Assembly (NCBI GenBank): GCA_963693365.1
Contig: CAVNZM010000004.1
Span: 14,198,001 to 14,262,000 of the forward strand
Length of the DNA stretch: 64,000 nucleotides
DNA from: Amoebidium appalachense
Taxonomy: Eukaryota > Ichthyosporea
Reading direction: 5' to 3'
Part shown: positions 36,800-45,696 of the stretch, one piece after another
Layout: each line of letters starts with the position of its first letter
Numbering within the stretch: the first letter of the stretch is position 1
Position numbers and translations under genes: made by a program
Notes under the pieces: generated by a model
Told to the model about the DNA's origin: nothing
What the model saw: only the letters and a program-made list of their open reading frames with translations
Database searches by the model: none

Positions 36800-38569
36800 T
36801 TAAGCCTCCACCGTCACCTCACGGGCACCGGACAGCACCAGCACGTTCTCGTGGTGCACGAAGGTGTCGAGGGTCAGGTCGTCCTGAACCGTGGGTTCCC
36901 CGACCCCGGCGGAGAACTTTTCCGTGTTCAGGTGCAGCAGAATGGGGGTGGCGTCGGAGCTGGTGTCGAGCCCGGAGTACAGGTCACGGTCCCTCTCGAG
37001 GTCCAGGGCGATCATGAACTGCTTGTCGGGCCAGGACGTGGAGTTGTACATGCAATCGGCCGTGACGTCACCCAAGAAGTAGAGGGCCTTAGCCAGCTCG
37101 GCCCATGCCTCGGCGCAGTTGTTCTTCGACACACGAATTTCGTCGAGGGGCTTCTGGTAGGGGCCTATCTTGATCTGGTAGCTCGTTATGTTGCTGCGTT
37201 CCGACCTAAACGACTCGTAGCCGGCCTGGGCCCACGTGTTGCCGTTACGAACGAGGGAGAGCAGGGACTTGACGTTTCTCCCCCGGAACGAAATGTGCAG
37301 GTCGGCAGGGCTGCCCCCCTTGACGTAGCTCTGGAAGTGGGTGAACGTGCTGTAGGGAATGTACACGTTCTTCTCCATCAAGGCCTTTTCGAAGCCGGCC
37401 GTGTAGACGGCGTTCCACTCGATGATTTCGCAGTGGAGGACGGGGTTGATGATCTCGTAGGCGACGTCCTTGAGCCAATTCTCGTTCTCGGTGGGCACGT
37501 ACAACACTTGGTTTGCCTCACCCAACGACAGCTCGATCTGCACCTCCCCCATGTACGACAGCGGGAGGTACCGGCCGGACCGCATGAGGCCGAGCTTGAG
37601 CTGGTGAATGTAGGTGAAACCGTCGGTGGCGTCGATTTGGGCCTGGATGTTGGCCTGGTGGGGAGGCCACTTGGCGGCGCGGGCGGTGTAGTCGAGGAAG
37701 CGGTCGGCAGGAATGCCGTCCTTGCCCGGCAGCTTGTCGACATCGGGGGCAAACAGGGCCTCGTCGGGCAAGGGGTCCGTCCCCCTCGCCTTCTCGATGC
37801 CAAAGAGCTTTTTGAGGGGGTCGGGGTTGAAGCACGAGTACTGGGCGGCCGTGGTGGTGTTCCACTTGTCCGCATACTCCCAGTCGGCGTCCTGCGGGCT
37901 GTACGTCCCGTGCATGCGGCCGGCGGGGCTGTTGCCGTAGTCGGCCGACGACAGGAACCGTTCCAGGTTGATCATCAGGTGGTTGTAGCCTGAAATGTCC
38001 TCGACGGTGGTGCCGTTGATGGACACACGGGCCCGTTCAAACGGTGCGGCCGAGGAGCAGAGGTGGCCCCCCATCATGGCCATCCCCTCCAGGTTGCGGA
38101 CCTTGAGGGGGAAAATGTCGGTTGCCGCCGCGTTGTTGTTGAGGGTGTTGTTGGCCAACGTCTCGCTCTGGGGCACGGTGGTGCCCTCGTAGTCCCTTAT
38201 GGTGGTGTCGATCTCGAGGGGGTGGGCCAGCTGACCGGGGAGGGGGAACCTGCGCAGCCTCTCCACCTTCACGCCCACGTACTCGGGGGCGTTGGGCACG
38301 TTGGCCTTGAACTGGAACGTCATGTAGGAGTTGAGACAGTCCAGGAAGCCCACGGCCGGCAGGGAGAACCGAATCACGCGCTGCCCCTTTGAGCTGTACG
38401 TCGAGCCGGTCACCGGGTAGGTCTTGACCGTCGACCGGCGGTTGATGTGGCTGAGCTCCACGGGCGAGTACGTGCCGGCGTCCGTCAGCTTGTGGTAGGC
38501 CATGTTGAGGGGCACGGAGGCGTCGTAGGGGGCTGCCATGTTGGTGGTGTGTTTACCTATGCCGTACAT
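36800..38569 (-). CDS. MCP: Major capsid protein, double jelly-roll
   Basis: A 589-residue protein forming the trimeric capsomers of the icosahedral shell. It is recognised by length, all-beta composition and position immediately after the packaging ATPase, as in Polintons and Polinton-like viruses. Landmarks: RVIRFSLPAVGFLDCLNSYMTFQF near residue 65 (first jelly-roll strands), EVQIELSLGEANQVLY near 345, HISFRGRNVKSLLSLVRN near 430 and MIALDLERDRDLYSG near 545. The start is the ATG at 38,569, 11 bp after the ATPase stop; an upstream GTG would add nine residues and overlap the ATPase gene. Intact, unlike several neighbours. Confidence 0.85.
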   Translation of the reverse strand: MYGIGKHTTNMAAPYDASVPLNMAYHKLTDAGTYSPVELSHINRRSTVKTYPVTGSTYSSKGQRVIRFSLPAVGFLDCLNSYMTFQFKANVPNAPEYVGVKVERLRRFPLPGQLAHPLEIDTTIRDYEGTTVPQSETLANNTLNNNAAATDIFPLKVRNLEGMAMMGGHLCSSAAPFERARVSINGTTVEDISGYNHLMINLERFLSSADYGNSPAGRMHGTYSPQDADWEYADKWNTTTAAQYSCFNPDPLKKLFGIEKARGTDPLPDEALFAPDVDKLPGKDGIPADRFLDYTARAAKWPPHQANIQAQIDATDGFTYIHQLKLGLMRSGRYLPLSYMGEVQIELSLGEANQVLYVPTENENWLKDVAYEIINPVLHCEIIEWNAVYTAGFEKALMEKNVYIPYSTFTHFQSYVKGGSPADLHISFRGRNVKSLLSLVRNGNTWAQAGYESFRSERSNITSYQIKIGPYQKPLDEIRVSKNNCAEAWAELAKALYFLGDVTADCMYNSTSWPDKQFMIALDLERDRDLYSGLDTSSDATPILLHLNTEKFSAGVGEPTVQDDLTLDTFVHHENVLVLSGAREVTVEA

Positions 38570-38580
38570 TTTTTTCGCCG

Positions 38581-39357
38581 TCACTGTCGCCGCCACCGTC
38601 GGACCCCCGGGGACCCCAGCACCACCTCCTGTTCGAAATTTCGAAACATCCGCCCCTCGTTCAAGCGGATAAAGAGGAAGTCGTGCTTGCCCCGGTAGAC
38701 CGTGTCCATCAATTCGAAAAATTGGGGGGTCTCGAGGGCGGGCAGGAACTCGTCCCGCAACACCTTGAGCTCGGTGTTGTTGGTGTTCTTGAAGTAGGCC
38801 AAGGCGTCAGCCTGGCTGCGCAGCTCGAGGGGTATCTTGTTGAGCTTCTGCCCGACCATCATCACCGACACACCAATGTGTCGGCGGTTCTGCGCCATGC
38901 GCACAAACTCGCGCAGGTTGCCCGACTTGCGAAAAATGTGGGACATGTCGTCAAACACCAGCAGCATGCGGTAGTTGGGGTTAACCTTCTTGTGCTGAAG
39001 CGACAGCATGAGAATCTCGGGGAGGAACGACACGTCCTGGTGCAGGCGGGCCTTGGGGATTTTCAGGGCCGTGCCCAGGGTGTGCATGCTCGGGCTGAAA
39101 ATGTACACGCGGTCAAACAGTTTATTGTAGAACTGACCCTCCCGGGCAATCAAGTTGACGAGCAGGTTGGACTTGCCGGACCCGGGCTGGCCAATGAGCA
39201 GGAAGAAGAACATGTTGTCCATCAACGGGTAGGGCACCCTCAGCTTGGTGTCGCACGTCATTGGTATGTGCTCCACCGAGAGGGGTGCGAGCAGGGGCTT
39301 GACGGCAATGGGCGGGGGCGGGTGCATGATGGTGTCACTCTCACCCAACAGGCCCAT
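38581..39357 (-). CDS. A32/FtsK-HerA-like DNA packaging ATPase
   Basis: A 258-residue ATPase expected to pump the genome into capsids. Walker A GQPGSGKS lies about residue 57 and Walker B MLLVFDDM about residue 130. MAQNRRHIGVSVMMVGQKLNKIP carries the conserved Gln/Arg sensor region. Length fits the poxvirus A32 / Polinton ATPase group. The ATG at 39,357 is 4 bp after the stop of the upstream zinc-finger gene, which supports it over an upstream start. Intact. Confidence 0.92.
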   Translation of the reverse strand: MGLLGESDTIMHPPPPIAVKPLLAPLSVEHIPMTCDTKLRVPYPLMDNMFFFLLIGQPGSGKSNLLVNLIAREGQFYNKLFDRVYIFSPSMHTLGTALKIPKARLHQDVSFLPEILMLSLQHKKVNPNYRMLLVFDDMSHIFRKSGNLREFVRMAQNRRHIGVSVMMVGQKLNKIPLELRSQADALAYFKNTNNTELKVLRDEFLPALETPQFFELMDTVYRGKHDFLFIRLNEGRMFRNFEQEVVLGSPGVRRWRRQ

Positions 39358-39361
39358 AAAA

Positions 39362-39598
39362 TTAGTGCCTGCAGCCGTCCATTTGCACGTTGTAGACCGT
39401 GAAGTCGTCCAGGCACTTGAAGCTGCAGAGGTACATGGGCTCGTCACCCAGCCACGTCATGACGCACCCACAGTCAAAGTCGTAGCCCGGCCCCTCCTCC
39501 TGTGTCGCGCACTTGAACCAGTGCCCACAGTAGTCGCACGCGTGCTGCCATGGTTCGGCGTCCGTGTCGGATGCCGCCTTGGTTGTCGGGTTGGCCAT
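39362..39598 (-). CDS. Small Cys-rich zinc-binding protein, 78 aa
   Basis: It contains CDYCGHWFKC, then C-x-C (DCGC), then CSFKC, enough for one or two zinc sites; FCS/MYM-like zinc fingers are a possible comparison. First gene of the ATPase-MCP run, starting from the divergent promoter at 39,599-39,690. Function unknown: DNA binding or transcription control are guesses. Confidence 0.65.
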   Translation of the reverse strand: MANPTTKAASDTDAEPWQHACDYCGHWFKCATQEEGPGYDFDCGCVMTWLGDEPMYLCSFKCLDDFTVYNVQMDGCRH

Positions 39599-39622
39599 GT
39601 CGGTTGCCGTGTCTGTAATACG

Positions 39623-39674
39623 GCACACATTTTTTGGACGTTGGCACCATCCAACGTCGGCAAAAAATGTGTGC
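39623..39674. promoter_or_regulatory. Palindromic divergent promoter
   Basis: Imperfect inverted repeat: left arm GCACACATTTTTTGGACGTTG, right arm CCAACGTCGGCAAAAAATGTG, about 6-bp centre. It fills most of the 92-bp gap between the leftward zinc-finger/ATPase/MCP genes and the rightward gene at 39,691. The AAAAAATGTG word points toward each start codon, as expected for a two-way promoter. Confidence 0.6.
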
Positions 39675-39690
39675 GTACTGGTAACCAACC

Positions 39691-40305
39691 ATGTCAGCCG
39701 AAGACAACCAAATCGAGCGCGTGTCTGACGGCGAAGTCCACCAACCCGTGTCCAGCGGCGCCACCGGCATGGGTGTGGAGCCCATGGTGTTGGACGCCGG
39801 CCACGTGGCCAAGGCGAGACGGCAGCCCACGGCCCGGCAGCTGGAGGCCCTGGAGAAGGGCCGGAGCACCAGGGTGGAACGCATGCGGCGAAACAAGGAC
39901 TACATCCGTGAACTCGAGCAGAAGCTGCAGGTGCTGGAGACCCGCCCGCCCGGCCCCCCGCCGGCAAAAGCAGAAGCACCGGCACAACCCCCAAAAGCAC
40001 CCCGGCCAAGGCAGAAGAAGGCACCACGGAAGCCCATGACGAGGGTGGCGTTCGAGGAAGGGGACAGCGATGGCAGCTATGACGACTCGGACCCGCACAG
40101 CAACCCCTACTACCAGTACTACATGCCCCCGCCCGTACCACACCCCATGGGTGCACCGGGCGGGTACGCACCTCCACAGACACGCCACAGTGCCCCCCAC
40201 ACGGGCATGGGCTACGGCCCGTACCACCCTCCTGCAGCAGCAGCACCCCCTCCCCCAGCGCAGCTACAGCGACCACATCGCCAGCCTCATTTCGTGGTGA
40301 CGTAG
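39691..40305 (+). CDS. Coiled-coil, Pro/Tyr-rich protein, 204 aa
   Basis: N-terminal half: a basic helix ARQLEALEKGRSTRVERMRR leading into a short heptad stretch (YIRELEQKLQVLE). C-terminal half: disordered, acidic patch DSDGSYDDSD, then Pro/Tyr/Gly-rich low complexity. No family recognised. Layout suggests a minor capsid or scaffold protein. Starts at the divergent palindrome, so likely expressed with the capsid genes. Confidence 0.65.
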   Translation: MSAEDNQIERVSDGEVHQPVSSGATGMGVEPMVLDAGHVAKARRQPTARQLEALEKGRSTRVERMRRNKDYIRELEQKLQVLETRPPGPPPAKAEAPAQPPKAPRPRQKKAPRKPMTRVAFEEGDSDGSYDDSDPHSNPYYQYYMPPPVPHPMGAPGGYAPPQTRHSAPHTGMGYGPYHPPAAAAPPPPAQLQRPHRQPHFVVT

Positions 40306-40356
40306 GAAGGAAAAATTCGTGTGCCCCCACTAGTAGCAAGCTACCGGTGCACGGCC

Positions 40357-40647
40357 ATGGCTACCCCTAGGAGCACGAAAAACCTGCCGTCGGCGTACTC
40401 GTCGCCGTTTACGTTCGACGACTACCTCGAGTTCTACATACGACACGGCACGGACAAACAGTTCGACCCGGCCGACAAGGCCGGGAAGAAGCCCGAAAAC
40501 AAAATCGAAAAAAAATTCCTGAGGTTGAAGAAGAGGGTGCCGGTCGACCGGCAGGAGGAGCTGAGGAAGGTGCTGGAATACGAGGCCGAGCTCGACACCC
40601 GCATGCTGGCCCACATACAGAAGCAGGAGGGGGAGACCAACATCTAA
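40357..40647 (+). CDS. Small basic helical protein, 96 aa
   Basis: Begins MATPRSTKNLPSAYSSPF, then a charged helical tail (KKFLRLKKRVPVDRQEELRK). No family recognised. Lies 51 bp after the previous gene and overlaps the tail of the convergent gene by 4 bp. Confidence 0.6.
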   Translation: MATPRSTKNLPSAYSSPFTFDDYLEFYIRHGTDKQFDPADKAGKKPENKIEKKFLRLKKRVPVDRQEELRKVLEYEAELDTRMLAHIQKQEGETNI

Positions 40648-40889
40648 AAATAGGACCGGCCACCGCCCGACCGACCGGCCCGGAAAGACCTCTGCAGGTA
40701 GTTGATGTTGCTGCCGGCGTAGGCAATGCCCTGGGCGGCACGACCAATGTCCATGACCGTCCGGAACCTGTCCCAGGCCTCGTTGGGGTGGACGATGACG
40801 GTGTGGCTGCGTGGTGTGGCCGTGCGGTCCGGCAGTGCCGGCCGCCAGTACTCGGAGTCGTTGACGTGCCCCACCCCTCGAAAATCCAT
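40644..40889 (-). CDS. Small unknown protein, 81 aa
   Basis: Starts MDFRGVGHVNDSEYWRP and ends in a Gly/Arg-rich tail (FRAGRSGGGRSYF). 56 bp downstream of the penton-like gene on the same strand, so probably co-expressed. No recognised family. Confidence 0.6.
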   Translation of the reverse strand: MDFRGVGHVNDSEYWRPALPDRTATPRSHTVIVHPNEAWDRFRTVMDIGRAAQGIAYAGSNINYLQRSFRAGRSGGGRSYF

Positions 40890-41468
40890 GTTTGTTTGTA
40901 AGGCTCCCGTTAACCGTTGTATGTCAAAATATAGCCACCGTGACGCTAGCCGAACCGTTGGGGTTTGGCCATGGGCCGGATCGCCGTGACCCCCGTGGGG
41001 CTCGGGATTCGCCGGAGGCACAATAAAACCGTCATGTCCCCCCTCAGCCCCACCACGTCCCCGTAGCAGCTGACCAGCTTGATGCTGAGCGAGTTGATGT
41101 GCGTGCTGACGTCCAGAGGCAGCTCGACGACGGCCCTGTTGTCAAAGAGGGGGAGGGCGTACTGCGGGAAGGTGGGTATGACGGCCAGAATGTCCTTGCT
41201 CGGATAGGACGACTGGAACTTGACGTCGGCGTTGGCCACGCTCACCGACGACTCCGAATTCACCCCGTGCAGCTCAAGGAAAAAGTGGCTGGGGAATGCC
41301 GGTATGTTGGGGGCCATGACCTCTCCCTCTGCCTTGGAGGCGGCCAGCTGACCGTCGAGGGGCATGCCGGCCGCTGCAGCCATGACCGGGCTGTCGAACC
41401 ACATGACCACCCGGTAAAACTCGTTCGCATTGAACAGCGTGATGCGGCTGGCTACTTGGTGACACCCC

Positions 41469-41947
41469 TGTAAACAACTGTACACATGAACTGTACATGT
41501 TTACTAAAGAATGTGATCTACTAGCACACGATTCGTGCTTTGTCATGAATATCACATAAATATTATGTCCGCACCAATAGGACTCACTCTGACCTAAGAA
41601 TTGAACCATATATGGTTCTTCCGCTGCATACCACATAAACGAAGTGAACCAATAAGAGGTTTGCATAAATAGGACGAAGGTCTGACTGGCTCGGACCGCA
41701 CCAGAATCACGAATGGCATGTTGCCACCCGCGCTGGCCGCGGATGAACCAATCCTGGGCCTTGATCCGAAACCTGGGGGCTATATAAGAAAGCCGTCCCA
41801 GTACGGGGATCACATCAGTGAAGTCTGAGACAGACTGAGTCGGCCCATAGTAAAAGCAACTTGGCCGCGTGTGCCTTTCTACCCGTTCTCTGTCTTTATT
41901 CTGATTCAGTTGTTCTCTGCCTTATCCCAACTAGTCAACTGTTTACA
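41469..41947 (+). repeat. 5' LTR (family B)
   Basis: TGTAAACAACTG...CAACTGTTTACA, 479 bp, with inverted ends. A TATATAAG TATA box lies near 41,781. Matches the 3' LTR almost base for base; one C is missing near the 3' end (CTAGTCAAC versus CTAGTCCAAC). Confidence 0.93.
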
Positions 41948-44579
41948 TGGCGACCGCGGAGGACGTTGCGGGCGGCCAACTGTTTACATTGGCGACCGCG
42001 CAGTTCAAGAATCTCGCATCCTTCGAATCTCACATCTTTCAATCAGTTCAAGAATCTCACATCTTTCAATCAGCTTAAGAATCTCCCATGGCCGATCACA
42101 ATCCTTTTTACCCCGATGATAGGCACATCTTTCCTTGTCCGGCTTAGAATATATACACCGACAAGTTTGAAGTGGCCAGCCCACCTACACGGAAAGAATT
42201 GAAAGCATGTAAAACTTCTTTTGCTACGACACATCAAAAATGTGAAGAAAAACGAACACACAACGAAACAACGAATACACGAACAAACGAATAAAGAATT
42301 GCTAACGAAGCAATGAACCAACGAAAAACGAACCATCACGAATACGCAATGAAATAAAGAGTTAACGACAAGCGAATGCATAGAGGAAATACGAAATGAA
42401 TGCAACACAAAACAAAACAAAGTAACGAAGTTATCAAACGACAAAAAACGATAAACGAAAGCAAAATGAAATGGAAACACGAAAATGAAAAGAACGAATG
42501 CACAACACTGCTTAGGTTGCAATGCACACGGCCCCCTCTATGTTACGAAGAAAAGAAAACCGTTGCCCTTGCGTGCATTGCGCTATTGCACACTGTCATC
42601 GTGTCCATGCCACCACGTGCACGTCCACACTCGCAACCCAGATGCACGGCCACTTTCAGCACGAATGCATTTAAAGAAGAAGATAGACGCTGTTCCTATA
42701 GCATTGAGGACATAAGGTGCTGTGAAAGTAGTTTTGCATGCATGCTTCGAATTTCTTGCTGTTTTCGAATACAGCATGCCCCATAGTTTAGCGCACAGGA
42801 TGCACAACATGCGCATGAATGTATGCTGGCATGCCTAAACACATTACGAACATATGCCTCATGTATGGCGGCCCTTCCTGGTGCCACGCCCTAACGAATT
42901 TGCACTCTTGGTGCACAAAAGGCATGTAATAAAGTCGATGCAGAACTTTTGTTCATGCATGTGAAAAACAAAGAAGGTGTTGGGTACGAATTTTAAGGTG
43001 AATGCCCGTCTGTGGCAATACTGTGTAACATACCAATTACAATGTCAAGCCTTGCACTAGCTGCCGGCACACCCCCACCAGAACAAAAGAATGTGGTATG
43101 GGCACCGTTCCCTCACAACCCCAGCATACAGTGTCAGTATTTTGGCTGGAAGCCTTTCAGTTTCGAATTACGAATACCCTCCTTCACTACTGAAGAAAGT
43201 GACGTGGAAGACGAATACGAATACGAATGCAAGGTGTTGTTGACTAACACATCGGACCATCATGTGTACCTAGGCCCTGGTACGGAGGTGACCATGTTAT
43301 TCCCTTGCAATATGATGACACTGTAACAATTTAGCACGTGCATACCCCACCAATGGGCACATGCGGGAGACAACCCCACAAGCTGCCTTATTGGGCACCT
43401 CTGCTAAAACGAATATTCTTCTCACGAAGGAACAGAAGAATGCCACGAACACGAACCACACACCCCCCAGGCAGCTACTTACGTCTGATGTATGAAAGTA
43501 GTAGGTGTGTGAATGGGGTAACTACATGAACACCAACACGAAAGCAAGCACAGCACAAAGCAGTTCCACGAATACGAATGGTTTTGGTATTCCACACAAC
43601 GAACAGAACCTACAGTAGGGCCACCTACAAATGAAGCAGAGGATGGGGCACCATCCAGACCTGCACTGGAGGATATGAAGATACGAAGCGCGCTCACGAA
43701 GTTGCTTACAAAAGAAAGGGCGACTCTGACGACTTTTCTTTTTAGGCCAAGCCTCCAGAAGAATGTATTATGCCTGGAATCCCCCTGCTCAACGAAAAAT
43801 GGCTGGCAAATGGGATACGAAAACTGCTCACGAATGGAAGCATGTGTTTTCTGAAGAAGGTTTGCTTTGCCTACCCTCTTCTTATGAATTATGAACCGGG
43901 TTTTTACTGGTTCGAATTCTGACGGGCTGATATAGTATTTCTTTATGTCGCCCAACGAAGAACACTTGGGGCATTTTTATTCATGTTTTTCCCAGCTCCG
44001 ATGATGCAGGGTTAAAGCTGAAAGGAAAGAAGTGCTCTTTGTTCATGAAAGAAGTGGCTTTTCCGGCCATGGTGACTCGCCTTACAGTCTTAAGGTAGAA
44101 CCGGGATAAGGAGCAGTGGCTAAGCCTTGAAGCTATCCACCACTACCTGAGCTACGAAGTGACCTAAGGCTTGAGTTATATTCATTATCGAATGTTTGGT
44201 ATGATCATTCATCCACACAACTAAATTACTCGCAATTGAAAACGAATCTGCGGGAGTGTCCTAAAAAGGAAAAATTCCCCAAAAAGGAAAATATTACTTC
44301 TACAGAAAAGGCCAAGCACAGAGACGAAGCGAACAATCCGCACGCACACTCTGCAACAATCTTCGCCACGAAAATGAAATCACAGAAGAATGCTGCATGA
44401 ATTTACGTTTTGGCAAATGAAGAAGTGCTCATAGACGTGCACAACTCTATTCAACCGTCCTTGCTCTGTTCTGCCCAGCAGCTCGGCGCACAAGAATTCT
44501 CGCTGAAGGTTGTTTATCGCCTCTCAGCCTGGTGGTTTGCTTGTCTAACGACACCACCAGGCTCCCGACAAGGGGGGAG
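41948..44579. other. Interior of LTR element, ACGAA-rich
   Basis: The interior is saturated with ACGAA/CGAAT words, especially 42,240-42,490 and 43,160-43,950. Only short ORFs occur. No gag-pol family recognised. Confidence 0.6.
43042..43326 (+). CDS. Short ORF in LTR element interior, 94 aa
   Basis: Starts MSSLALAAGTPPPEQKNVVW; the end HHVYLGPGTEVTMLFPCN has a beta-rich look. It is the best-looking protein of the interior because of its balanced composition. No family recognised. May be a captured or remnant ORF, or noise. Confidence 0.3.
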   Translation: MSSLALAAGTPPPEQKNVVWAPFPHNPSIQCQYFGWKPFSFELRIPSFTTEESDVEDEYEYECKVLLTNTSDHHVYLGPGTEVTMLFPCNMMTL

Positions 44580-45059
44580 TGTAAACAACTGTACACATGA
44601 ACTGTACATGTTTACTAAAGAATGTGATCTACTAGCACACGATTCGTGCTTTGTCATGAATATCACATAAATATTATGTCCGCACCAATAGGACTCACTC
44701 TGACCTAAGAATTGAACCATATATGGTTCTTCCGCTGCATACCACATAAACGAAGTGAACCAATAAGAGGTTTGCATAAATAGGACGAAGGTCTGACTGG
44801 CTCGGACCGCACCAGAATCACGAATGGCATGTTGCCACCCGCGCTGGCCGCGGATGAACCAATCCTGGGCCTTGATCCGAAACCTGGGGGCTATATAAGA
44901 AAGCCGTCCCAGTACGGGGATCACATCAGTGAAGTCTGAGACAGACTGAGTCGGCCCATAGTAAAAGCAACTTGGCCGCGTGTGCCTTTCTACCCGTTCT
45001 CTGTCTTTATTCTGATTCAGTTGTTCTCTGCCTTATCCCAACTAGTCCAACTGTTTACA
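44580..45059 (+). repeat. 3' LTR (family B)
   Basis: 480 bp, almost identical to 41,469-41,947, and directly preceded by the polypurine tract. Ends CAACTGTTTACA followed by the duplicated ACCCC. Confidence 0.93.
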
Positions 45060-45467
45060 ACCCCACCCCCAACGTGTCCACGTCGTTCACAATCTCGTCC
45101 TTGATGGCGTCGGGTAGATTCGGGTGGTAGACTTCCTTCAAGGCGTAGTTCAACCAGGCAGCCACGAGCGTGCCCACAATGTTCTCGTCGTCTAGTTCAT
45201 ACGCCTCAGAGTCATCCGCGCACAGTTTTCTGGACCCACGGCCGATGTACTCCCCCCTAGGGTCCACCCCAAACTCGTACAGGGGTATCTGCTTGAAGGT
45301 CGACAACGACGATTCCGGCACGTCCGCAGGGAGGGGCTCCAGGGGTATGCGTCTGTGCTCCATGCTGGGCCCCCACCCGCCCGGGGAGCCGGGGTCGACC
45401 GGCCGCAGGGCAATGTTGACGTAGCACTTGTCACGAGGGAAGGGGTAGTAGAAGGTGTTGGCCGACG

Positions 45468-45632
45468 TCATGGTGCCACCCTCACCCAACGGGCACCCAA
45501 CGACGTGTTCTGCATGAACCCGATGGGCGGTGAGAGCATGGCCTTCATCTGCACAGGTGCAGGCTCCTGCTGGCCCTGCACAAAGTCACCGACGTGCTGC
45601 ATGACAACCAGGTGTGTGGGTGCGTGGTCCAT
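45468..45632 (-). CDS. Small protein upstream of penton gene, 54 aa
   Basis: Starts MDHAPTHLVVMQHVGDFVQG and has a PVQMKAMLSPPIGFMQNTSLG core. The stop overlaps the penton start by ATGA. Too short for family recognition. The coupled arrangement favours a real gene, perhaps a capsid accessory peptide. Confidence 0.6.
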   Translation of the reverse strand: MDHAPTHLVVMQHVGDFVQGQQEPAPVQMKAMLSPPIGFMQNTSLGARWVRVAP

Positions 45633-45696
45633 GGTGGTGGTTGTTACGTAATGAGGTACAAAAAATCGCCGTGTAACAGCCTGAGTAACGTGCAAC

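Larger units (their letters stand above)
41469..45059 (+). mobile_element. Non-autonomous LTR element (family B), 3.6 kb
   Basis: Two LTRs of 479 and 480 bp bound a 2.6-kb interior. A perfect 5-bp target-site duplication ACCCC lies at 41,464-41,468 and 45,060-45,064. A G-rich polypurine tract, AAGGGGGGAG, directly precedes the 3' LTR. TGGCGACCGCG after the 5' LTR may be the primer-binding site; a second copy of that junction follows at about 41,969. No reverse transcriptase, protease, RNase H or integrase is visible on either strand, so it must depend on another element. The two LTRs are almost identical, so the insertion is recent. Confidence 0.92.
40946..45471 (-). pseudogene. Probable penton (minor capsid) gene split by an LTR element
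   Basis: The N-terminal piece is 45,065-45,471 and the C-terminal piece 40,946-41,463; both are on the minus strand and resume in register across the 5-bp target-site duplication. The C-terminal piece is beta-rich (HFFLELHGVNSESSVSVANADVKF, VVELPLDVSTHINSLSIKLVS) as expected for a jelly-roll, and the size (about 310 residues) and place in the capsid block fit the Polinton minor capsid protein. The assignment rests on context and size, not on a catalytic motif. The start ATG overlaps the stop of the preceding 54-codon gene as ATGA, indicating coupled translation. Confidence 0.65.

Noticed and set aside
36704-37993. 429-residue plus-strand ORF over the MCP gene
   Set aside because: It is antisense to a clearly recognised capsid protein.
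41274-41813. ORF of 179 codons spanning penton and LTR, also seen at 44,514-44,924
   Set aside because: It crosses the LTR border and is repeated because both LTRs are the same; no protein signal of its own.
43479-43955. 158-residue reverse ORF in the LTR interior
   Set aside because: No family and no retroelement motif. The ACGAA-rich strand gives TTCGT codons (Phe/Arg/Ser) by composition.
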